23,005 nt of DNA, from the NCBI GenBank assembly GCA_964466745.1, contig CAYXOX010000035.1, positions 1 to 23,005 on the forward strand. Reading direction: 5' to 3'. This document shows positions 15,049 through 21,423 of the stretch, in pieces. Made by a program: the position numbers and the translations under genes. How positions within the stretch are numbered: position 1 is the stretch's first letter; each line of letters begins with the position of its first letter. Source of the DNA: CAYXOX01 sp964466745. Its GTDB lineage: Bacteria > Pseudomonadota > Alphaproteobacteria > Rhodobacterales > Rhodobacteraceae. A model generated the notes under the pieces. It was given only the letters and a program-made list of their open reading frames with translations. It was not told the origin of the DNA and ran no database searches.

Positions 15049-15783
15049 GTGTTGCCCCGCCGCAACCGCCCCGTGATCGGCGTGACCACCTCGGCGCGTT
15101 CGGGATGGCGGATCTTTCCGCTGGTCGCGCTCAACATCCGCCTGGCCGGCGGGCGCGCCGTCCGCTGGGGCGCCGGGCGGACGGCGGATGTCGACAGCGT
15201 GGACGGCATCGTGATCGGCGGCGGCGACGACATCTCTCCAGACCTCTACGGCGGCAAGCTCGTGACCTCCGCCCGCCTCGATCCGGCCCGCGACGCGCTG
15301 GAGCGGGCGCTCGTCGGCGAAGCCGCGTCCCGCGGGTTGCCCGTACTCGGGATCTGCCGTGGTGCGCAGATGCTCAACGTCGCCCTCGGAGGCACCCTCC
15401 ACGCCGATGCCTATGCCGTCTACCGCCGCTCCGACCGGCGCTGGACGGTGCTGCCCCGCAAATGCGTGAACGTCGAGCACGGAACGATGCTGGACCGGAT
15501 CTCCGGCCGGGAGCCGATGTGGGTGAACGCGCTTCACTTGCAGGCGGTGGACAGTCTCGGGCAGGGGTTGCGGGTGGCCGCGCGCGACAGGGGCGGGATG
15601 GTTCAGGCCGTCGAGCGCACGGCGGACCCGTTCGCGCTGGGTGTGCAGTGGCACCCCGAACACCTCTTCTACGCGCGGCGCCAGCGCCGGATCTTCCGCG
15701 CGCTGGTGGACGCGGCCCGCGCCTCCGCCGAAGCGCGCGGGCAGCTCGCCGCCGTGAACGCCGACATGACGGAGAAACCCTAG
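15049..15783 (+). CDS. Class I glutamine amidotransferase-like gamma-glutamyl hydrolase (peptidase C26, PuuD-like)
   Basis: The 244-residue protein has the C26/GATase fold. The triad is Cys103 in GICRGAQML (101-109) with His202 and Glu204 in QWHPEHL. The oxyanion-side motif IVIGGGDDISPDLYGG (54-69) is typical of PuuD-like gamma-glutamyl-GABA hydrolases. VEHGTMLD and VNALHLQAVDSLG match the family pattern (VNSxHHQAV) with Leu164 in place of one His. Members hydrolyse gamma-glutamyl amides or supply ammonia. The start is uncertain. GTG 15049 has GAGGGAG about ten bases upstream and gives the usual N-terminus (RPVIGVTTS). ATG 15004 would add 15 low-complexity residues. The gene follows the amidoligase by 81 bases. 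It plausibly removes a gamma-glutamyl group from, or donates nitrogen to, the amidoligase product. Confidence 0.88.
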   Translation: MLPRRNRPVIGVTTSARSGWRIFPLVALNIRLAGGRAVRWGAGRTADVDSVDGIVIGGGDDISPDLYGGKLVTSARLDPARDALERALVGEAASRGLPVLGICRGAQMLNVALGGTLHADAYAVYRRSDRRWTVLPRKCVNVEHGTMLDRISGREPMWVNALHLQAVDSLGQGLRVAARDRGGMVQAVERTADPFALGVQWHPEHLFYARRQRRIFRALVDAARASAEARGQLAAVNADMTEKP

Positions 15784-16152
15784 GCACTCGCGCGCCGCGC
15801 CCGCCGCCGGCCAAGCGCCGGGCCAGGCAGGGCAAACCGCACGCGTTCGGCGGATGCCCATCGGCGCGGACCGCGCCAGCGCGGCGGCCGCATGGGCTCG
15901 AGGAGCGCCTCGGGCTGCCACCAACCTCGCCGGTGCACGGCGTTGGCCGCGGCGCCGCGGCGCTGCGGCGAAGACCGGGCCCAGGTGGGCGCTGCGGCCG
16001 CGCGCCCGGGCGCATGGCCAACCTGTGCAAGGTAGCGACAATGTTAGCTGCGCCCCGCCCGCGCGGCGGGCTAGAGTGACCGCAGACGCTTCGACGGGTA
16101 ACCGGCCCGTGGACGAGTGACTGCAAACGACCGCGCGAAGGAGAATCCGCCG
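15784..16152 (+). other. Intergenic region, 369 bases, no gene seen
   Basis: Short open frames here are Arg/Ala-rich and low in information, so I call none. CCGGC-caagc-GCCGG (15807-15821) lies 24 bases after the amidotransferase stop and could be part of a terminator. GGCGCGG-a-CCGCGCC (15863-15877) is a perfect 15-base palindrome. GCCCGC-gcg-GCGGGC (16057-16071) is a third hairpin about 80 bases before the ynjB-like gene. The less GC-rich stretch gtagcgacaatgttagctg (16032-16050) just before it may hold the transporter promoter, but no clear -35/-10 pair is seen. AAGGAGAA at 16138-16145 is the ribosome site of the next gene. Confidence 0.5.
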
Positions 16153-17385
16153 ATGGTACGAAACCTTGCCCTATGCCTCGCCGCCGCCGGCGCGCTGGCC
16201 CTCGCCGCGGGCGCCGAGAGCCGGGCCGAGACAGCCACCACGGATCCTGCAGGCTGGGAGGCGGTCCTGGACGAGGCGCGCGGCCAGACGGTGTTCTGGC
16301 ATGCCTGGGGCGGATCGGACATCGTGAACGCCTATATCGGCTGGGTCGCCGGCGAGGTCGAGGCACGCTTCGGCGTGACGCTCGAACACGTCAAGCTGGC
16401 CGATACCGCCGATGCCGTGAGCCGGGTGATCGCCGAGCGTTCGGCGGGGCAGACGTCCGGCGGCGCGGTGGATCTCATCTGGATCAACGGCGAGAACTTC
16501 GCGGCGATGAAGGAGCAGGAACTCCTCTTCGGGCCGTGGGTGGAAGCGCTGCCCAACTGGCAACTCGTCGATCCGGAGGAGAACCCTGCGGTCAGCGTGG
16601 ATTTCACCGTGCCGACGGACGGGCTGGAGGCGCCCTGGGGCATGGCCCAGCTTTCGTTCTTCTACGATTCCGCGCGCGTGGACGCGCCGCCGCGTTCCAT
16701 TCCCGCGCTCCTGGAGTGGGCGCAGGCCAACCCGGGGCGCTTCGCCTATCCGCAGCCGCCCGATTTCCTCGGATCGTCCTTCCTCAAGCAGGCCGTCTAC
16801 GAGCTTGCCCCCGACCCGTCGGTGCTGCAGCAGCCGGTTTCGGAGGATGCCTACGCGGCCGCGAGCGCACCGCTCTGGGCCTATCTCGATGCGCTCACCC
16901 CGGTGCTGTGGCGCGGCGGGGCGGCCTATCCGCAAGGCGGCTCTCGCCTGATCCAGCTCATGGCCGACGGCGAGATCGACATCGCCTTCAACTTCAACCC
17001 CAACGAGGCGTCCAACGCGATCGCCAACTTCCAGTTGCAGGACAGCGTACGCGGCTACGTTCTCGCAGGCGGGACGATCGGCAACGCAAGCTTCGTGGCG
17101 ATCCCCTTCAACTCCAGCGCCACCGCCGGCGCGATGGTGGTGGCGAACTTCCTGATGTCGCCCGAGGCCCAGGCCCGGATGCAGGATCCCGCCGTCTGGG
17201 GGGTGGGCACGGTGCTTTCGCTCGGCCGGCTCTCGGCCGAGGAGCGCGCGCTCTTCGAGGCCATCGAGGAGGGCATCGCCACGCCCCCGCAGGAAGAACT
17301 CGGCGCGACGCTGCCCGAACCGCATCCGAGCTGGATGGTCCGGCTCGAGGAAGACTGGACGGCGCGCTACGGCGTCGGCCAGTAG
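16153..17385 (+). CDS. ynjB: ABC transporter substrate-binding protein, YnjB type
   Basis: This is a periplasmic solute receptor of the YnjB (COG4134-like) family. The 410-residue precursor has a Sec signal peptide: MVRN, a hydrophobic core LALCLAAAGALALAAGA, and a likely cut after SRA at residue 25. The mature N-terminus contains GQTVFWHAWGGSDIVNAYIGW, which I recognise from YnjB-like receptors. It is followed by VDLIWINGENFAAMKEQELL and DIAFNFNPNEASNAIANFQL, then the C-terminal GNASFVAIPFNSSATAGAMVVANFL and PSWMVRLEEDW. GGAG sits 9 bases upstream of the ATG. The permease starts 15 bases downstream. The substrate of the E. coli YnjBCD system is not established to my knowledge, so none is assigned here. 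Confidence 0.87.
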   Translation: MVRNLALCLAAAGALALAAGAESRAETATTDPAGWEAVLDEARGQTVFWHAWGGSDIVNAYIGWVAGEVEARFGVTLEHVKLADTADAVSRVIAERSAGQTSGGAVDLIWINGENFAAMKEQELLFGPWVEALPNWQLVDPEENPAVSVDFTVPTDGLEAPWGMAQLSFFYDSARVDAPPRSIPALLEWAQANPGRFAYPQPPDFLGSSFLKQAVYELAPDPSVLQQPVSEDAYAAASAPLWAYLDALTPVLWRGGAAYPQGGSRLIQLMADGEIDIAFNFNPNEASNAIANFQLQDSVRGYVLAGGTIGNASFVAIPFNSSATAGAMVVANFLMSPEAQARMQDPAVWGVGTVLSLGRLSAEERALFEAIEEGIATPPQEELGATLPEPHPSWMVRLEEDWTARYGVGQ

Positions 17386-17400
17386 CACGCGACCGAGGGC

Positions 17401-19179
17401 ATGGCCGGGACCGAAAGCGCGCGGCCGCCATCCGGCAGGCCGCGACCGGCGGTCGGCGCGCCCCTCGCCTTCGTTCGGCGCCGCGGCGGCCGGGTGCTCC
17501 CCGTCGCGCCGGCACTCACGCTTGCGGTGATGCTGCTGCCTGTGGTGGCGGGGCTTGCGGGCACCCTTGCCCCTGCACTCGGCTACATGCCGGCACTGGG
17601 GGGCGAGGCATTCGGGTTCGCGCCATTCATGGAGCTCTTCGCCTGGCAGGGCCTGCCCCGCGCGGTGCTGCTGAGCGTCGGTGTCGGTCTTGCCGCCACC
17701 GCGCTCTCCCTTGGGCTGGTCACGCTGATCGCCGCGGGCTGGCACGGCACGCGGGCCTTCACCGCGATCGAGCGCGCGCTCTCTCCGCTGCTGGCCGTGC
17801 CCCATGCGGCGGCGGCTTTCGGGCTGGCGTTCCTGATCGCGCCGTCGGGGTGGCTCGCGCGCCTCTTCTCGCCCTGGCTGACAGGCTGGGAGCGCCCGCC
17901 CGACCTGCTGATCCTGCAGGATCCCGCCGGGCTGTCGCTGATCCTCGGGCTCGTGTCCAAGGAAGTGCCGTTCCTGCTGCTGATGACGCTCGCGGCCCTC
18001 ACCCAGGCTCGCCCGGGGCAGCGGCACATGGTTGCGCGGGCGCTGGGATACGGGCGTGTCACGGGCTGGCTCAAGACCGTCTTTCCAGCCGTCTACAGGC
18101 AGATCCGGCTGCCGGTCTACGCCGTGCTGGCGTATTCGATGTCGGTGGTGGACATGGCGCTCGTTCTCGGCCCGAACACGCCGCCGCCGCTCTCGGTGCA
18201 GGTGGTGCGGTGGATGAGCGACCCGGATCTCGCGTTGCGCTTTCGCGCGGCAGCCGGTGCGGTTCTGCAGCTTGGGCTCGTGCTCGCCGCGCTCGGGCTG
18301 TGGCGGATTCTCGAGCTTGGTGTCGGTGCGCTCGGCCGTGCCTGGATCGCACGGGGCGGGCGGGGCGGCGGCATGCCAGAGGCGCTGGTTCGCGGCCTCG
18401 CGCTGGGCCTCGGCGGGCTTTCGGCTGCCATCGTCTTCGCCGGGCTTGCAGGGCTGGTGGTATGGTCTTTCGCGGGGCTCTGGCAGTTTCCCGCGGCGTT
18501 CCCGGAGGGGATTTCCCTGCGCAGCTGGGAGCGCCACGGGCCGGGGCTGGCCTCGCCCATGGCCGAGACGCTTATCGTTGCAGGGGTGTCGACCGTGGCC
18601 GCGCTGCTGCTCACGGTGGCCTGCCTCGAGGCCGAGCACCGCCACGGGCTGCGCCCGGCCAGCCGGGCGCTCTGGCTGCTCTACCTGCCGTTGATCGTGC
18701 CGCAGGTCTCGTTTCTGGCGGGGTTCCAGACTTTTGCCCTTCTCGCCGGCCTCGATGGCGGGCGCGGTGCGGTGGTGGCGGCGCATCTCGTCTTCGTGCT
18801 TCCCTACGTCTTCCTTTCGCTCTCGGAGCCGTGGCGCGCCTGGGACGTTCGGCAGGGCACCGTTGCCCGCGCGCTCGGCGCCGGGCCCGACCGCGTGCTC
18901 TGGAGCGTGCGCCTGCCCATGCTGCTGCGCCCGCTGCTGACGGCGGCGGCCGTCGGCTTCGCCGTGTCGGTGGGGCAGTACCTGCCGACCCTGCTCGTCG
19001 GAGCCGGGAGGGTGCAGACGATCACCACCGAGGCGGTGGCGCTGGCGTCGGGCGGCGACAGGCGCGTAATCGCGATCTACGCGATGATGCAGACGCTCGC
19101 CGCGCTCGTCCCCTTCGTCCTGGCCACCGCGCTGCCACGGCTCCTGTGGCGCAACAGGGCGGGGCTGCGCGATGGCTGA
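17401..19179 (+). CDS. ynjC: ABC transporter permease, YnjC type, two fused permease halves
   Basis: The 592-residue inner-membrane protein contains two tandem binding-protein-dependent permease domains in one chain, with roughly twelve hydrophobic segments. Each half carries an EAA-like cytoplasmic loop that contacts the ATPase: ARALGYGRVTGWLKTVFPAV (about 212-231) and ARALGAGPDRVLWSVRLP (about 487-504). The two halves meet near residues 300-330, where RILELGVGALGRAW precedes a Gly/Arg-rich linker. A single fused permease is the usual YnjC form. Residues 1-30 are Arg/Pro-rich and cytoplasmic. The last eight bases overlap the start of the ATPase gene, so YnjC and YnjD are translationally coupled. 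Confidence 0.88.
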   Translation: MAGTESARPPSGRPRPAVGAPLAFVRRRGGRVLPVAPALTLAVMLLPVVAGLAGTLAPALGYMPALGGEAFGFAPFMELFAWQGLPRAVLLSVGVGLAATALSLGLVTLIAAGWHGTRAFTAIERALSPLLAVPHAAAAFGLAFLIAPSGWLARLFSPWLTGWERPPDLLILQDPAGLSLILGLVSKEVPFLLLMTLAALTQARPGQRHMVARALGYGRVTGWLKTVFPAVYRQIRLPVYAVLAYSMSVVDMALVLGPNTPPPLSVQVVRWMSDPDLALRFRAAAGAVLQLGLVLAALGLWRILELGVGALGRAWIARGGRGGGMPEALVRGLALGLGGLSAAIVFAGLAGLVVWSFAGLWQFPAAFPEGISLRSWERHGPGLASPMAETLIVAGVSTVAALLLTVACLEAEHRHGLRPASRALWLLYLPLIVPQVSFLAGFQTFALLAGLDGGRGAVVAAHLVFVLPYVFLSLSEPWRAWDVRQGTVARALGAGPDRVLWSVRLPMLLRPLLTAAAVGFAVSVGQYLPTLLVGAGRVQTITTEAVALASGGDRRVIAIYAMMQTLAALVPFVLATALPRLLWRNRAGLRDG

Positions 19180-19813
19180 GGCCGCGCTCGGCCTGCGCCT
19201 CGATGCGCTGACGGTCACCCTCGGCGGGAGGGGGCTGGTCGCGCTCGATACGCTGATCGGCCCGGGCGAGGCGCTCACCGTGATGGGGCCCTCGGGATCG
19301 GGCAAGTCCACCCTGCTGGCCGCGATCACCGGAACGCTTCCGCCGGCCTTCGGCATGACGGGGCGCATCCTGCTCGACGGGGTCGACGTGACGCACATGC
19401 CCACGGAGGCGCGGCGCATCGGGGTGCTGTTCCAGGACGAGTTGCTGTTTCCGCACCTCTCGGTCGGCGCGAACCTCGCCTTCGGACTGCGTCCCGAGGT
19501 GCGCGGCCGCGGCGCCCGGCGCGCGCGGATCGAAGCGGCGCTGGCCGACATCGGGCTGGAGGGTTTTGCCGGGCGCGACCCCGCCACGCTCTCGGGTGGC
19601 CAGCGGGCGCGGGTTGCGCTGATGCGCATGCTGCTCTCCGAACCCTGCGCGCTTCTGCTCGACGAGGCGTTCTCGAAACTCGATGCCGCGCTGCGCGGGC
19701 AGGTGCGGGCCTTCGTGTTCGATACCGCGCGGGCGCGGCGCCTGCCGGTGCTGCAGGTTACCCACGACATCGCCGATGCGGAGGCGGCCGGGCCGGCGAT
19801 CCTGCGCCTCTAG
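19172..19813 (+). CDS. ynjD: ABC transporter ATP-binding protein, YnjD type
   Basis: This 213-residue ATPase subunit energises the YnjC permease. It has Walker A GPSGSGKST (39-47), Q-loop RRIGVLFQDELLFPHLSV (81-98), ABC signature LSGGQRARVAL (140-150), Walker B CALLLDEAFSKLD (159-171) and the switch histidine His198 in VTHD. The protein ends soon after the H-loop, without a C-terminal regulatory domain, giving a short ATPase as expected for YnjD. The start ATG lies inside the permease gene (overlap 19172-19179, ATGGCTGA). It is the last gene of the importer group; the LysR gene begins 126 bases downstream after an AT-rich patch. Confidence 0.92.
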   Translation: MAEAALGLRLDALTVTLGGRGLVALDTLIGPGEALTVMGPSGSGKSTLLAAITGTLPPAFGMTGRILLDGVDVTHMPTEARRIGVLFQDELLFPHLSVGANLAFGLRPEVRGRGARRARIEAALADIGLEGFAGRDPATLSGGQRARVALMRMLLSEPCALLLDEAFSKLDAALRGQVRAFVFDTARARRLPVLQVTHDIADAEAAGPAILRL

Positions 19814-19893
19814 CGACGTGGCCGAGCCGGATGGAATCGCAGGCCCTCGCGGCCCGCGGTTCCGGGCTTGCCGGGGCAGCCTGGCGAGCCTAT

Positions 19894-19912
19894 CGTCATT
19901 TTCAATCAAAAT
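19894..19912 (+). promoter_or_regulatory. AT-rich inverted repeat upstream of the LysR gene
   Basis: ATTTT-caatc-AAAAT (19898-19912) is a perfect inverted repeat in an AT-rich island within GC-rich DNA, 28-42 bases before the LysR start. CGTCATTT (19894-19901) is the reverse complement of AAATGACG, found again at 20846-20853 before fdsG. Position and symmetry fit a LysR autoregulatory site or promoter. No clean -35/-10 pair is visible. Confidence 0.4.
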
Positions 19913-19939
19913 CTCGAATATCAATCCGGAAAGCAGATC

Positions 19940-20830
19940 GTGCTCGACAAACTCGAGATGTTCATCGCGGTGGCGACGGAGCGGCATTTCGGCCGCGCGG
20001 CCGAAAGCCTCGGGATCACCCAGCCCTCGCTCTCCACCGGGATCAAGCACCTGGAGGAACAGCTCGGCGTGCAACTCGTCTTCCGCGGTTCGCGCTACGG
20101 CGGGCTCACGCCGGAAGGGCAGGCGGCGCTGGTCTGGGCCCGTCAGATCGTGGGCGACGCACGCCAGTTGAAGGAGGAAATGCGCTTTGCACGCCACGGC
20201 CTTGCCGGTCAGCTTCGGATCGCGGTTATTCCCACCGCGCTCACCTGGGCAGCGGCCCTCAGCAGCGGTTTCGCCCGGCGTCACCCGAACGTGCGGTTCT
20301 CCGTGCTGTCGCGCAACTCCGGCGAAATCCTCGCGATGCTCGAGAACCTCGAGATCGACGCGGGGATCTCGTATCTCGACAACGAGCCCATGGGGCGCGT
20401 GAGCACGGAGCCCCTCTACGAGGAGGACTGCATGCTGGTGTGCGCGGCCGGCTCGCGCTTTGCCGGGCGGCCGACTGTGGGCTGGCACGAACTGGCCGGC
20501 GAGCGGCTTTGCCTGCTCACGGCCGACATGCAGAACCGGCGGATCGTGAACCGCAACCTCGAGGCGGTCGGCGTCGAGCCGGTGGCGGCCATCGAATCCA
20601 ATTCCACCGTCGTGCTGGTGGCGAACGTGCTCAGCGGAGACTGGCTGACGGTGCTGCCGCGCGACATGGCCGCCTTCCTCGCCGGTGGCAAGCCGCTGGA
20701 GATCATCCCGCTCACCGGGCCGCGCAGCACCGCGCACCAGGTGGGCCTCGTGGCGCCGTACCGCGCGCCGCACACGCCGGTACTGACGGCGCTTCTCGCG
20801 GAGGCCCGGCAGATCCGGCGACTCGCTTGA
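19940..20830 (+). CDS. LysR-family regulator of the formate dehydrogenase operon
   Basis: The 296-residue LysR-type regulator starts at GTG 19940, with GGAAAG about 6 bases upstream. This gives the canonical N-terminus MLDKLEMFIAVATERHFGRA and family length. The winged helix-turn-helix is at about 17-45 (AAESLGITQPSLSTGIKHLE). The linker helix follows (RQIVGDARQLKEEMRFARHG). The effector domain begins near GQLRIAVIPTA. The segment ILAMLENLEIDAGISYLDNEPMGRV resembles LysR regulators I associate with fds operons. The gene lies 92 bases upstream of fdsG in the same direction, separated by an AT-rich stretch with a palindrome. Likely role: formate- or redox-dependent control of fds, inferred from position. 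The neighbouring importer genes end 126 bases upstream and may be a separate unit. Confidence 0.9.
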   Translation: MLDKLEMFIAVATERHFGRAAESLGITQPSLSTGIKHLEEQLGVQLVFRGSRYGGLTPEGQAALVWARQIVGDARQLKEEMRFARHGLAGQLRIAVIPTALTWAAALSSGFARRHPNVRFSVLSRNSGEILAMLENLEIDAGISYLDNEPMGRVSTEPLYEEDCMLVCAAGSRFAGRPTVGWHELAGERLCLLTADMQNRRIVNRNLEAVGVEPVAAIESNSTVVLVANVLSGDWLTVLPRDMAAFLAGGKPLEIIPLTGPRSTAHQVGLVAPYRAPHTPVLTALLAEARQIRRLA

Positions 20831-20866
20831 TAGGAGTTTCCTATGAAATGACGGAAAAGCGATATT
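20830..20866 (+). promoter_or_regulatory. Palindrome and candidate promoter between LysR gene and fdsG
   Basis: ATAGGA-gtt-TCCTAT (20830-20844) is a perfect 15-base palindrome starting at the last base of the LysR stop codon. TTTCCT (20838-20843) and GATATT (20861-20866) are 17 bases apart and could be a weak -35/-10 pair for fdsG. AAATGACG (20846-20853) recurs in inverted orientation before the LysR gene. A LysR-type operator for fds is the simplest reading. Confidence 0.42.
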
Positions 20867-20922
20867 GATTACGCGATAGAGGGTTGGGACAAGCAGGCGG
20901 TCGTATCCGAGGACGTCCCGCC

Positions 20923-21423
20923 ATGCCCCGGCAGGCCCGCGCTGCCCCAGCCCCGCCCCCCGCCACGCCGTTCGAGGCGCAGGTCCGCGCAATAGTGGCA
21001 GCCCACGCGGATGTGGACGGTGCGTTGCTGCCGGTGCTGCACGCGGTGCAGGCTGCCTTCGGCCACGTGCCGCCGGAGGCCGAGCCGATCATCGCGCACG
21101 CCCTGAACATCTCGCGGGCCGAGGTTCATGGCGTGGTGAGCTTCTACCACGATTTCCGTTCGGTGCCGGCCGGGCGCCGGGTGGTGAAGATCTGCCGCGC
21201 CGAGGCCTGCCAGGCGATGGGCGGCGCGGCGCTGGCGGAGGCAGCCCTTGCCCGGCGGGGGATCGGCTGGAACGAGACGACGCCGGACGGCGCGCTGACG
21301 GTGGAGCCTGTCTACTGCCTCGGCCTGTGCGCCTGCGGACCGGCCGCGCAGGTGGGCACGCGCGTGGTGGGCCGTCTCGATGCGGCGCGGCTCGATGCGA
21401 TGCTCGGGGAGCCCGCGCCGTGA
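20923..21423 (+). CDS. fdsG: NAD-dependent formate dehydrogenase, gamma subunit (NuoE-like [2Fe-2S])
   Basis: The 166-residue subunit of the soluble molybdenum-containing formate dehydrogenase is related to NuoE of respiratory complex I. It carries a thioredoxin-fold [2Fe-2S] cluster with ligands Cys91 and Cys96 (C-x4-C in KICRAEACQAMGG) and Cys132 and Cys136 (C-x3-C in YCLGLCACGPAA). The N-terminal helical region LLPVLHAVQAAFGHVPPEA and the motif ALNISRAEVHGVVSFYHDFR (about 60-79) are family hallmarks. GAGGA at 20909-20913 is 9 bases before the ATG at 20923. An upstream TTG at 20884 is in frame but lacks a ribosome site. The stop overlaps the fdsB GTG (GTGA at 21420-21423). It passes electrons from the catalytic subunit toward FMN/NAD+ in FdsB. 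Confidence 0.94.
   Translation: MPRQARAAPAPPPATPFEAQVRAIVAAHADVDGALLPVLHAVQAAFGHVPPEAEPIIAHALNISRAEVHGVVSFYHDFRSVPAGRRVVKICRAEACQAMGGAALAEAALARRGIGWNETTPDGALTVEPVYCLGLCACGPAAQVGTRVVGRLDAARLDAMLGEPAP

Noticed and set aside
13708..16041. A 777-codon minus-strand frame across the DegT, amidoligase and amidotransferase region
   Set aside because: It has no recognisable domain and crosses three convincing plus-strand genes and their intergenic spaces.
15854..16120. An 88-codon plus-strand frame in the gap before the ynjB-like gene
   Set aside because: It is Arg/Ala-rich with no ribosome site or motif, and looks like random GC-rich sequence.
16171..19770. A 1199-codon open frame on the minus strand opposite the ynjBCD-type genes
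   Set aside because: The product is Arg/Gly/His/Pro-rich with no domain, and the plus strand carries three well-conserved genes. Long antisense frames are expected from the GC-rich third codon positions.
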